The notes beneath the pieces are model-generated. The model was not told where the DNA came from. It searched no databases and worked only from the letters and a program-made list of their open reading frames with translations. A stretch of DNA of 64,000 nucleotides from Metellina segmentata (Eukaryota > Arthropoda > Arachnida > Araneae > Tetragnathidae), in NCBI GenBank assembly GCA_947359465.1, contig OX375878.1, forward strand, positions 81,137,627 to 81,201,626. The letters run 5' to 3'. Positions 34,681-46,651 of this stretch are shown piece by piece (the stretch's first letter is position 1; every line of letters starts with the position of its first letter). The translations under genes and the position numbers were made by a program.

Positions 34681-37600
34681 ATGTCATCCATTACTGACGA
34701 CATCTTCAGTCGAAGTAGACGACGATGTGTGGTGAAAGGCCGATCTTCTTACCTAGAATCTGAAAGTTTAGTTCCTACTACTGAAGAAATTAAACTTGAT
34801 GATGAACATAGTAATTCTGATATCCCAAATGAATATGAATATTCTGATACTGTAGATACTGAAGACATTGATGAGGAACCAGTTACAATTGACTTATCCG
34901 ACTTTTTAAATGAAAATGCATTGTTATCTGAACCAACTGCTGAACATGCCACTGAATCTGGCTTAGCCTTGTCAGATTGTCATTCCCAGTTTCGTGTAAC
35001 GAGTTCATTAGCCGATCCATCACCAATCCCTGTTGAAGAAGTACCATCATTAAAAGAACTCACTCTAGATGAAAGTATTACAACTACAGAAGATTCTCCG
35101 AATTTTTTACAGTCATCTGCTGCTCCATCTGTTTCAGTGAGCAGTAGTGATGTATTCACAGGCTCTAGTAATATATCCACTGACGTTGGGGAAGAAAATA
35201 TTCCAATTGAAGAAAGTGTTCTCATCAACAAATCCTCACCTTTAAAGGGCCCAGTCTCCAAAACTCCCATGGGGCTATCTAATGCATTTCAAAAATTTAA
35301 AGGTGTTCCAGTTATGAAAGACTTAAACAAAAATACTGTACAGACATTTGGCAAGTATCCAATTGTGAAATGTGAAAAATTGAATATGGAGAATTTTGTG
35401 AAGAAAAACATTATTAAAGTTGGGAACTGGCCATTATCAAAAGTAAACAATCATTCAAAGAGCAAGTTAACTGCAGTAAAAAATAGTCCAATTAAGAAAT
35501 TTAAATCCATTAATTCCAGAACTCCTAAACTTTTTAATAAACCTATAAGTTTTAATAAATATGTTTCTAAGAATGCAAGTGGGTCCTCAGTTAACATTGT
35601 TCGCAGTATTTTAGTTGATCCATTTGACTCTAAACCCGCCACAGTTTCTACAAACACTGACAACTCAGCAAGTTTCACACACTCTATGTTTGCTAACTCT
35701 CATTCATCAGTATCGGAAAGTTTGAGTAAGCATATTGCTATTGGCAGTGAAAAGTTAATCAAATTAGTAAGTCAGAAAATGACTCCTCAACAGAATTCTT
35801 TGATAGTCACAAATAGAAAATTTCCAATTATAACAAGTGTTAATAAAATGGATGGAAATTCCAAGACGTTTAAAATTATTTCTCCAAAAAAATTCATCCC
35901 TGTAAATGAAAATAAAAGTATGGGAGTTACACCTATTCTACCCAAACCAGTTGAAACTGTAGTTCCTCCTGTGTTATTAAAAGATACAGCTTATACTGTT
36001 ATTGAACCCTATGTAGAAGACCCCACATCTCCAGTAAAACTCAAACCAATTCTTACTGTTCCAATTGATATTATTCCCACCATTGAAGGTATTGAGAAGA
36101 AGGAGCGTATTAATGCAACTAAAGAAATTAGCAAAAATGTGAAGGTTCCCTCAAAATTTTCAAAGCTAAATCGATCTGTGTTCCTCAATGGTGCAATAAA
36201 ACAAACTAGTGTACCAATTAGGCAGAGAAATGAGCTCAGTCCTAAAAATAAAGTTGTTTTGAATCAAAACCTTGAGAAGTCAGAAAATATATTAAGAAAT
36301 TCCAAAGAAATTAATTTTGAAGAATCTATCTTGAAAACACAAACTGCCGTAGTAGCTACAATAAAGGGTGCATCTGCAATAAAAAGTGTATTTTCCAAGT
36401 CTCCAACAAAAAGACAGCCAAAATCTAAGCAAATCATTCATAAAGACAATCAAATCCAGGCCAGTCATACTGCTGATGGCTCTCTTTTCGGATGCCAGTC
36501 TTACAATAACTCATTAAATGATATACTATTTGGCTTTGGTGGTAGTGAAGATTTTACAGAAGAAAGTTATTCTGTTAACAGTACAGAAGCTCCTGCAGAA
36601 CTGTGTAGCTCAAATATTTCCAATAGCAATTTGGATTCTGTTGATAGCCAGCCTGATTGCAGTGATAAAATACTGCATCAAAATGAAAATAAATGTGAAG
36701 ACAAATCTGAGGATGAAAAGCATAAAAAAGTAAGTTTTTTCACCAACTGCAAAAGACAGAAAGACAGCGAATCATCTCATGATTCAGATACATTGTCGGC
36801 TTCTGAAGGTGGAGATGACTATGATGAGCCTCTACCTAAAGTTGCTCAATCAACAAAGAAAAAACGTAGAAAGCTTACAAGCAGCATTCTTAGAAATTTG
36901 AAGAGAACTCAAAAACCTATGGTGAAATATTCCAAGATACAGAAGCGAAGTGATGTTGAAACTAGTAGGGCCCCCTATCATCCACCTGGTAGAAGAATAT
37001 CTATAAAAGAAGAAAATTCCAGTCCTATTCCAGCACTACCAGATTCTATACATGAATTGAATTCAGATAAGGATAAAATCATGTCTCCAAGCTCTAAGTC
37101 TGAAGCAAGTGATAAAGAAACTTCTGATACACTGTCTATCAAACAAAAAACTGTTTCTAAAATTGATGATTTACATTCAGGTATGTCTCTAAGAAATACT
37201 GGAAAGGAAACCCGGACAACATTAAGAAGCAAAAGAAAAATTAGAACAGAACAAGAAATAAGTAACATTAATGTTAAAAAGCTACCTGATAAACATACTT
37301 CAAAGTTGAACCAACAAAGAGTTGTTTCTGGAAAAGATAAGCACCTACGATTCATACGTTCCAGATTCAAACCCAATGTTAAGACTACACAGAATGCTAA
37401 AATAGTAACTAAAAGCAGAAAAAGGTTATCCAGACCTTCTGATATCATTCAAGAAATAAAAACTATTACAAGTGGGAACACTATGTCTGGAAAAGGGAAA
37501 AAGAAGAACAGTAAAGTATTTTCTGCAAAAGAAAATGTTCTCAATAGTTCTGAAAATGGCATTGACAATCATGATAATGATTTAGTATCAAAAGCCATTG

Positions 37601-39421
37601 CAAAGCCCTCAAAAAGGAAGGTTAGAACTGTTCGCCCTAAATCAAAGAAAAAACTTAAAACTCTAAAAGTTTTGTTTAAAAGATCAAAACAGAAACAAAA
37701 TTCTAACCCCCTTAAAATGCAGTTTGATGAAATTAGTCTTACTCTGTTAGATAATGTGAATGAAACGAATTCTGTTCTAGACAATAACGGCAGTATTAAT
37801 TCTACTTTCAGAGACGGAAAAGGCAAAACAGGATCTCCAGGCAAAGAAGGAAATTTATCCGATTCTGAAGTTCCATCCAATGAACAGAAGTCTGAGATTC
37901 CCATGAAAACTACTGTCCTATGTGATGAAACTCAAATAATTTGCAACAAAACATCTGATGAAATTTGCCCAAACAATTCTGAAATCCCCACAAATGTGGA
38001 AAATTTCAAAAGTTCAGATAACACTATTATTGATAAGTGTGAAGTAATTCAAAACACAGAAAGTGGATTATCAAAGGTTATTGATGAGTCAGTGAAAGTA
38101 GACCTGGCTGAGCCTATGAATACAGCAGATTCAGTTGAAGATAACAGTAGTTTGAGTACCCTTTCTTCTGATATCCATACTGATCTTGATAGTAAAGCAA
38201 ATGCAGGCAACAAAATGGTTAATGCAGAAGGTGATGATTCTTCATTAGGATCAAGTGAAATTAAAACATTGCAAGAACAGAGCGTAGAGATTGGAAGTCC
38301 TGCAGAAAATAAAGTAACTCATAAAAATAAAAGGAAGTCCTGTCCCAAACTTAAAATTTCAAAGGCTAAAACCAAAGAAACTGTAGAAACCACTGATGTG
38401 AAAAACTGGTATGTATCTGAAAGGAAAGCATCTACTGATTCTACACAATCTGAAGAAAATGTTGCAAAACAAAATGAAAGTGTTGAATTGAACATTCTTG
38501 GGAGTCCCAGTGATTTATGTGAAATATCTCCTGTTGTGGAGACTAAAGAAGCTACTGATACTGAGCAATCAAGTAATTTATTAGAGGTTCCTACAGTTTC
38601 AAAAGCTACAAAAGCAAACAATATTGAAAGTTGTGAAATGATTCAGCCTGAGAGTAATTCATTTACCAAGGCAGTCAATTATCCTGTGACAACGGATTCT
38701 AGTGATTTTAATCTAGATTCCAATGTAGTTGCTTCCACGGAACTGCCCATAAATGAAACCTTGAATACTCCTGCCCTTAAAACTGCAAGTGATGTCAACC
38801 TTACAGACTCAACACCTACTGCTAAATCTGCAGGTGATGCCAACATTACAGACTCAACACCTACTGCTAAATCTGCAGGTGATGCCAACATTACAGACTC
38901 AACACCTACTGCTAAATCTACAGTTGATGTCACTATTAGTGATGAAATCATTACTGACAATGCAGTAGATACTGAAGAAATATTAAAAAACGCTGACAAT
39001 TCTATGCCTGAAAATAACGATTCCTTGGTTTCATCCTCTCTAGTATCTTCTACATCAAATTCTATTACCGTTGAGGAACAAAGTATTGGATACGGAAAAC
39101 CTGCTTCTAAAGATGTTGAAAATGAGCACAGTATGTGTAGTGAACAGTTACCATCTCCTCCTATTGCAATAAAGGAAGAACCTATTGACTTTGAAGAAGA
39201 CCCACCTGTGCAATATTCTGAGTCTGATTCTATGCACATTAAAGTAGAAAATGAAGTTTCAACTCATGATCATGGAACTCCAGATGCTGTTCCTACATCA
39301 ACTTCAACCAGGAAAGGAAGGCGTTCATGTGCGTTTAGTAAAACGAATGTGAAGTCTGGTGTTTCCAATGCTGAGAGCTCTGGGAATGTTGGTGAAGCTG
39401 TGAATGCACATGAAAATAAAG
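34681..39421 (+). CDS. MBD-domain chromatin protein, coding exon 1 (N-terminal region)
   Basis: First coding exon, residues 1-1580 plus one base. The exon begins at 34667 after an AG acceptor; ATG at 34681 is the first Met in frame. It ends in a GTAATG donor (39422), whereas reading on meets a stop at 39486, which supports splicing. The protein is Ser/Lys/Asp/Glu-rich and looks disordered, with basic nuclear-localisation-like clusters (TKKKRRKL, TVRPKSKKKLK, KSRKRLS). Probable SUMO sites of the psi-K-x-E form occur (ISIKEE, IAIKEEP, MHIKVENE). Three tandem ~18-residue repeats (DSTPTAKSAGDANIT) lie at about residues 1369-1420. I recognise no folded domain in this exon; its role follows from the MBD encoded downstream. 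The gene may correspond to insect six-banded-type MBD proteins, but that is uncertain. Confidence 0.9.
38790..38940 (+). repeat. In-frame 54-bp tandem repeat in coding exon 1
   Basis: Three copies of a 54-bp unit coding for about DANITDSTPTAKSAG plus three residues. The second and third copies are almost identical at the DNA level ('gatgccaacattacagactc'), pointing to a recent in-frame expansion. Confidence 0.92.
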
Positions 39422-39716
39422 GTAATGAATTCTTTTTTGGAGTTATATCGATGAATTGTCATTTTATTATGCTACATGACCTATAACTTTGAATGCATTG
39501 TTGAGATTTTTTTGTATTAGTTCGTTATCACAATGTATATTCCCCAAGTTTTATGAATGTTTATGTCTTGAATTCATTCTCAAGTCATATTTGTGCATCT
39601 CTAATCTAAAAGTTTTGCAAAGGTTAAGAAATAAAAATCAAGTTGCACACATTTTGTTTTGTATTTCTAAATTTTCCTTTCCTGCTTGTATATTTAAGCT
39701 TGGATTATCTTAACTT

Positions 39717-40482
39717 CTAGCCGCTGCGTGGCTAGCCCGGCAACGACGTGAAATAAGATACTGGTGCAAAATTTTCCGCAGATTTCAAATCCTTTTAAAT
39801 TTTTAATCTATCTTTAACGAATCCACTTTTACGAAAAAGAACTAAACAATGACTGTCAAAATGTTTTTTTATTTTTTGCTCTCCACTGAAATCAATAAGG
39901 GCAGGAAATGAAATCTGGTGGTTTTTTTTTAAACTTGAAGGGCACGAAATGCAATTTATCTATTTTTGGAAAGGGAAAGTTACTGTGACTTCACAATCTC
40001 GTGCGAAAATATAAAAGATATATTCAATTTAAAAGTTATTTATATAAAGGAAATCATATTTTTAGGTATGGATCTAAAGTGAAATATTCCACAGATTTAA
40101 AATCCGTTTACATTTTTACTCTTTAACGGTCTAGGAGATAGAAAAAGAACTAATTGACTCCAGTTATATAGTGTTATATCCAGTGTTTTTTTTTATTGTC
40201 TGGCTGGAAAATCATTCCTCTGCGAAAAATCAAAACTGAAACAAAAACAATAAATTTAGAATCTGGGATCTCTTCTATGCTGTAGCATTCAATAATGATT
40301 GAATTTCATTAAATTCATTTTTAAATGTTCTGGATGGAATTTTAAAATTCGCTGCGACCCAAAAATTGCAAACAATTCTAACTACCTGTGTGCCAAATCT
40401 CATTGCTGTAAGTGCTATAGAATCGTCAGGATTTTGCGGCAAGAAACAGACACACAAACACTTCCTTTTATAATAGTAGAGA
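39717..40482 (-). mobile_element. Helitron family B, copy 2 (intronic)
   Basis: Minus-strand 5' end TCTACTATTATAAAAGGAAG, from TC at 40482 or two bases inward, flanked by A. The 3' end is CTAG at 39720-39717. Collinear with 24690-25694. The 3' flank is A, not the expected T, so that boundary may be shifted by a few bases. It lies in intron 1 of the MBD gene's coding part. Confidence 0.5.
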
Positions 40483-41645
40483 TGAACATTCAATATTCAT
40501 TGTGCTTGTTCTAGAGATACATATGTATTACTGAGTGTGTGTCATTTTATTAAAATTTTAGCTTATCATCCCTATGTGCAAAAAGCTAGCTTGCCAGTAT
40601 TATTTCTGATGCATGGTAAATGTTTTTTTTTTTTTTTTTTAAATTTCCTTTCACGCTAATTGAAATAGTATTGAGTAATCAAAGAATTTAGCAATATGTG
40701 GCACTTTGCCATCAAAATATTGCCATGTTGCTAGTACTTACTGGATTCTCTAGCCAATTGTAGTATGGCAGCAATGAAGAATAGGGATGCATCCATTAAT
40801 GGTCTTGTTGGTTACAATTATGACCATACTTTGGCAAATTTCGTATTTTCATCGTTGCATTTGTTGATGCAATATTTCTTTTTGTTGATGCAATATTTCT
40901 TTTTGTTGAAAATATTTCCTTTGAAAAAAAGCTTGTTTCTAAAAATTTCAAACAGAATTGTAGTGAAATCTTAAAAATTAATTGCTCTCAGTATTTTATT
41001 TTTATATGAATTGTTTGAAAATAGTACATTTTATAGAATTCTTTTCGATTTTTCAAGTTTTTCTAAACATTATCACAATACTAAAAGTTCTATTCTTAAG
41101 CCTTTAAAGAATCGTTTAATTTGACATAAACTCCGGAAGTGTAATTTCCAGTAAAGGTATTCAGAATCTCAAAGAATAGAAATGCCGTAATGAAGACTGT
41201 TCCTATTTTATGAATTTAGAATACTATTTGTATCGCAAATGTGTGTCCTTGTTATTCAAAATTATTAGTTTTTGATGCATTTGATAATTGAAATTTCTTT
41301 GATCTATCGATGCCTTTTGTTTTATAAACAGATTTTGAAATATTTCTCCTTGAAACCGCTGACAACTTTGTAAATTCTTCAGACTCAAGCTAATTGATCA
41401 TTTCACAAGCACTGTTGTGTTAGATTTGGTTAAATCTACATTTTCTTCAATTCAATTTGCCTTTTTTGCCAATTTCATTGACATCTAAGGACTCTAAAAG
41501 CAGCAATTTAGTGAAATGGTTTCCACATCCATATTAAATGTTACACATTTTTGAAATATTTTAAACTCTGAAAGCTTTATGAGCTTATTTTATTAGAATT
41601 TGTACTAATTCTTCCTAACTTATCCCTTTGTAAATATTATTTTAG
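40483..41645 (+). other. Rest of coding intron 1
   Basis: AT-rich; a poly-T run at 40622-40641 and a 24-bp tandem repeat ('ttgttgatgcaatatttctt') at 40859-40910. The intron ends in 'ttattttag' at 41645. Confidence 0.55.
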
Positions 41646-41816
41646 CTAAGAAGAAAGGAAATTCAAAGATTACAAAGTTCTTTAAAAAACAAAATGCAAC
41701 ACCTGAAGCATCACAATCAACATCTATGTCAGATAACAAGTCAGTCATTATATCACCAACTAAAGGCAGGAAGAAAAAGTTTTGTTCTGATTCTGTTATA
41801 CTTCCGTTCTCAATGG
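41646..41816 (+). CDS. MBD gene, coding exon 2
   Basis: 171 bp, entered with one base from exon 1 (G+CT makes Ala) and left with one base. Acceptor TTTTAG and donor G|GTAATA. It codes for a Lys-rich linker with SKITKFFKK, which resembles a PCNA-interacting peptide except that its first position is Asn in place of Gln, then SPTKGRKKKF and VILPFSMG leading into the MBD. Phase agreement with both neighbours is the main support. Confidence 0.85.
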
Positions 41817-42591
41817 GTAATATATATTTTGTTAATCTTGCTATTTTTGTGCTAAGAAATGCCTAATTCTTTGGATTATATTAAACTATTGAAACATCCA
41901 AAACATTTAGTTTAACATACTGGAGAGAAAAGTTTGTTTTTGTATTAATGTATGTATTAATATTTTGTGATCTAAATAAAATATAATAAACTAAATTTAC
42001 AAATATTCTTACTGTATGATCATTACAGTTTTAATGGGATAGAAGTGCTTGGTACTATGATATCAGCTTTTTAATATCTGGCAGAAGGTAAGCACAGTAC
42101 ATCCGTTGTTGGACCTTGCACCTAAAAACCCCTACAACTGTGAAGGTCATATCCCTGCATTTAGTTGATTTACTGTCTATTTGGAGCTTTGCTCTATCAT
42201 ATTAAGTTGGAATGGCAATATAAGGTCTTGATTTTGTTTCTCTCTGAAGGGAATGGCTGCAAAAATTTTGTATCCAGACACTTTGGTATGAATTATTGAA
42301 CATAGGTTTCAATTCAATGTAATTTTAAAAATAAGTTTTTCCTCAACAATACCTGATTTTTTGTAGTAATCTAGGAATGTATGTCTCCCAATCTTGTATT
42401 TAATCATAAACAGATCCTTTAATCCTGTGTGCATGTGTCTATGTTTAGGTGTGTACAATACAGTGTGGAATGACTTATTCTAAAAAGTTCCGAATAAACA
42501 AAATTGCCTCATATTTAGTTTCTAGTCTTCAGGCAGATATCATTTCTAGATCGAAGTCATATCTGATCTAATCAATATGAGCAAGTAGATA
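41817..42591 (+). other. Start of coding intron 2
   Basis: AT-rich. 42030-42240 has more balanced composition ('cctacaactgtgaaggtcat') and may be an old repeat, but nothing is recognised. Confidence 0.4.
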
Positions 42592-44972
42592 CAGTGAAAC
42601 CTGTCTTAAGCAGGGATGAGATTCTTCCGACTTTAGTCGGTATTTCCGACTTTTATCGTTTTTTAAGAAAAAATTCCGACTTCTGCCCTTTTTGTTTTCT
42701 ATAAACGTGAAATGCGGCATATCTCGCCAACATTACACTCCTAAATTATGCCAAGCTGATAAGTCTGCAAATTCCTCTTTTAAAAGAATCCTTAGAAGCA
42801 AATAAGTTTAGTTGCAAACCTGTAGAACTTGGATTTTGAACAAGTTAACGTACGTTGTTGCTGTAAATTTCGTAGGTAAAGCTACGGTTTCCTAAGAAAG
42901 CGGAGCTGTTATCTAGCGGCTGTGGTACATCATTATGCGGCGGAAAAGGTATAAATGAAATATTTTAAGTTGATCAGCTTTTAATGGGCGGTTTTTCTTT
43001 CTACTAGAAAATAAGATGCTCGGTTGTTTAACCGATAAAGTTATTTCGTCTTTTTTGACAACCTCGGCAAGCGAAAAGTTTAAGGTTTCTCTTTGAATAT
43101 TCTAGCAAGTATTTTCAAAATCTGTTAAAACTTCTTTGGCGACTTTAGAAGTGCGCCAAGGAAGTCGTCTTTTATAAAAACCTCGCCAAGCGGAAAGTTT
43201 AAAATTTATTTTTGAATATTCTAGGAAGTACTTTCAAAATCCGTTAAAACTTCTTTGGCGACTTTAGAAGTGCGCCAAGGCGGTGGACATCGCTTTAAAC
43301 GTAGACTAGAGCTATTTTTTGCAACGGAAATTTTCAAAATGATGCTTCTTTTAAGGGCAATATTTATGATTGTTTTTAATAAGTAAAATTATTTCTTGGA
43401 TAATATGGGTTTCTTGGATAATATGGGGGTTATTAATTTAAGAATATTTACGGAAAAATATAAGCCGATTTAAATTGGTTTGAGATTTTGAAAAAAGTAA
43501 TTTTATAATCGAAAATAGGTTAATTTAAACTGAATTAAATTATATTTGATTTAAAACAGGGCTACAGCTTCAGTCTGTTTATAGCAATGGCAACGGCCTT
43601 GGGAGCTTTTTTTTGGCGCACTTCTTAAATCGCAAAGGAAAGAATATTTCAAATGAGCCAATGAAATCAAATGACAGTTTAACGGATTTTGAAAGAACTT
43701 TCTAGAATATTAAAAATGAAAGTTATGAACTTTCCACTACTCCAGTTTGTCTTAAAATCCGTAATACAAATGGGTTACCTTAACCTGTCATTACTCGCTT
43801 CTAGAAGTGCGCCAAAAAAAGCGCCAATACCGTTATCATCGCTATAAACGAAGACAAGCTTTACCAAAACAGGTTTTGATTTGTTTTAAATTAAGTATAT
43901 TTTAAACGATTTTTTTAGGTAATATCTATGAAAAGCTGTTACTATGCTAATTTTTATTTTTAGTGTCTACTTATTTTTTTCATAACATTTATGCTATTTA
44001 ATAAAATTAGTATTTATTTGATTTATTATTTTGTATGACAGCGTTTTTATTTCCTGTTAATATCATTTTTGTATCAAGGTTTTGAAAAAATTGCAACTGT
44101 TAAAAAAGTCACACTTTTTTTTTGAAATGTTCAAAAATAGGCATTAAAATAGCATTTTCAACTTTATGCAACTGATTTTATACTATTTACAGAATTGCCA
44201 AGATATTTTTTCTTTTTGTGCGAAATTTTGTTTTAAGCACCCCTTTTCTTATTTGCAAAATTAGAGTTTACGCGTATTTTCAGACTTTTTGTCCTTTTCC
44301 CACTCTTATGCCTGCTTAAGAGACCATCCATTGGTCCATAAAAAATCGGTCTTTCAGAGAGGTGGTCTCTGAATAGAGGTAATGGGTAAATCAAAGTTTC
44401 GTGCAATACATACTAATTATTATTCAATTAGTTTATTATAGTTCATGTCTATACAGCTTTAAAGTATGAATTAACTGAAGTTTGTTTTGATTTTGACAAT
44501 TCCACATTAACAATTTTTTTGTTTCAAAACCTTCTTTGATCTTAAAACAAATAATTTATTTTAGTATCATCTCTAACACAAGTATCGAACTTTCTATCAA
44601 TCTTGATTTCAGCTAGTGCTTCTTGATATGAAATAGAAGTTTCAACTAGAGGAAGCTTGCCGTCTGAATCAGAATGAGCTCCTAAAATAGATAAAAATCT
44701 TAAATGTAGTATCATTCTATTTCTATAATGTGTATAGATAGATTTCTAGATTTTCTATAATGTGATTCTCCCATTCTTCAGATAGATCATTGTAACCAAT
44801 CAAAGAGCAAGAGCTCGGATCGCAATGTGTATGCGCTGAGCTTGACTGCTCAATTTTAAAGTCAACTACAAAATTGAAAAGTGGTCTTTCAGGAGGAAAA
44901 ATGAAACAAAAATTATACTCTTTATGAAAGTTGGTCTATTTATAGAGGTGGTCTTTCAGAGAGGTTTCACTG
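42592..44972. mobile_element. Mariner-type MITE interrupted by a second element
   Basis: Ends are CAGTGAAACCTGTCT and, on the minus strand, CAGTGAAACCTCTCT, flanked by TA (42590-42591 and 44973-44974). Removing the nested element and one CTTAAG leaves about 671 bp. Repeats of 'ggtctttcagagaggtggtctct' type sit near both ends. There is no coding. Confidence 0.82.
42611..44314. mobile_element. Nested hAT-like non-autonomous element (1704 bp)
   Basis: Flanked by CTTAAG on both sides (42605-42610 and 44315-44320). Left end CAGGGATGAGATTC; right end on the minus strand CAGGCATAAGAGTG. A CAGGG-type end with a 6-bp duplication suggests a hAT subgroup, though 8 bp is usual. Internal repeats around 'ttctttggcgactttagaag' occur twice directly (43130-43155, 43249-43274) and in related inverted form near 43600-43830. 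No transposase frame. Confidence 0.65.
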
Positions 44973-45085
44973 TATATTAGCTAACCTTTCCGTAAGTTTT
45001 GAAAGCTAGAAAAAATATTTTCCTTCTGCATAGAGAAATTATCAGATGTCACTGATTCTGTAGTTTGTATACATGTCATAGCAAA

Positions 45086-45736
45086 TCTATATATATAATT
45101 CTCTTACGTGGCTCACGAAAAAGACGTTATTTGTAATCGCGTTTTGGCAACACTGTACGATTGTTTGTTTATCGCAAAGTCTCGCGCATCGATTGAATTT
45201 ATAGCGTTATCGAATGAAATTTTATTGAAAAAAAAAAGGAAATTTTAATGAGCTGTTGCAGTTAGTTTATAATAGAAATCAAAGAAAGCGGAGGATCTTT
45301 TCAGGGCCATTTAAAAAACGGTCCTTTTCAGGGCCAACAATTATAGTTCAACAAGACGCTTGCACTACAACTTTCGGCAACAAACTCAATGAAAAAGTGT
45401 GGGTCGTTTGAGTGCTGGGAAAATGTACCCACAAACAACATGCTGGGTATTCAATTTCCAAAGCAACGCTCACATTTCGAGTCACAATTTGCACAAAGTT
45501 TTCATTTGAATTCTGATTTTAGAGATACTGTATATATTTTTTCTGTAATACAGCAAATTTAGATTTGAAAAACATTCTTTTGGTAACATATTTTGTAAAC
45601 AATCCCTTCTGCTAGGACACATGTCTTCATTAAGGCGAGCGAAGCGAGCATAGGTTCGCGCAGCGAACCAATGAGGATTGCGAAGCAATCCTCCGGGGGT
45701 TGGCGAGCGTTAGCGAGCAGGGGGCAGGCCCCCTAG
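45086..45736 (+). mobile_element. Non-autonomous Helitron, third type (651 bp)
   Basis: 5' end TCTATATATATAATTCTC preceded by A; 3' end has the hairpin GGGGGC-A-GGCCCCC-type arm and CTAG (45733-45736) followed by T. The last ~100 bp matches family A, including 'ggttggcgagcg', while the 5' part differs, as Helitrons often share 3' ends. It lies in coding intron 2. Confidence 0.7.
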
Positions 45737-46556
45737 TATAAAAGAAAACTAAGAGTGATTATCAGATTATAGTAAAAAATTCTTTTACATGAAGGCACCA
45801 CACAACTACAAACTAGTATTTGGCACATATTTTGTTGACATGGTGCCAAATTAGTTATAGCAAGTGTGCATTTCGAACCAAGCATATAACATCGCTGGTT
45901 TTTCCCTCCTTAACTGCTTTCTCTAAGCCATGTACACCCTTACCATTAATTGCACATATGGAAATTTTTTCTAATATATGTATAAAAAATAACAATAATA
46001 AGCAAAAATTAGTATTTAACTTGTTTGGTTAAGTATGGGCAACACAAACTTTTTAATGCAAGAAAACCTTTTTTATTGGACACCTTATGTCTTAATGAGA
46101 GAAAATATAGCACAAGACAAATTTTCTTTCCCTGAAATCAGGAACGTAGAAAAGATAGATTATCTTCCATGAAGTGAAAAAATGCATATAAACAATTGCA
46201 AAGAAAACTATTAATTGATTAGCTTATGATAAATGATGAGAATATGATCACATTCTAAAAACATAATACAAAAGAATATAAAGGTAATCTGATATAAAGG
46301 GATGTTTCTATGAATAGACTTACTATTCACCTGACACACTACTTTCTAAGTTGTAATATATAAAGTTAAATTTCCTACTAATATGTATCCATTGCTTTAA
46401 TTACCACCCATTATTTTAAATCCAATTCAAAATAAATTATTGATATGTTCTTTTAATTTCATTATCACTATAATAGTATATATGCTAGTATAATTGTCCT
46501 TTTGTACAATGAATTCACAGGTTTATTTATAACTTGTTTTGTAACAATTATTATAG
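45737..46556 (+). other. End of coding intron 2
   Basis: AT-rich, nothing recognised; closes with 'caattattatag' at 46556. Confidence 0.5.
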
Positions 46557-46651
46557 GTTGGATGCGTGAATTGGTTCATAGATCCACTGAAGGTAAAGTT
46601 GGCAAAAAACAGTCTGACATCTATTACTTTTCTCCTGAAGGCACAAAGCTG
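46557..46651 (+). CDS. MBD gene, coding exon 3 (first part of the MBD)
   Basis: 95 bp, joined by G+GT (Gly), leaving in phase 0 at donor CTG|GTGAGT. It codes GWMRELVHRSTEG...DIYYFSPEGTKL, the core of a methyl-CpG-binding domain. Compared with MeCP2, the Arg of GWxR (R111), the Asp and Tyr of DVY (D121, Y123; here DIY) are all present. Exon 4 supplies the second Arg finger. The conserved residues suggest it can still bind methylated CpG. Confidence 0.92.

Noticed and set aside
34749..39239. Long minus-strand frames opposite coding exon 1
   Set aside because: They are Ser/Val-rich mirror images of the biased composition of the sense exon.
39422..39486. Read-through end of exon 1 as the natural C-terminus
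   Set aside because: A good donor at 39422 and five downstream exons in matching phase support splicing; the read-through tail is hydrophobic and unlike the rest.
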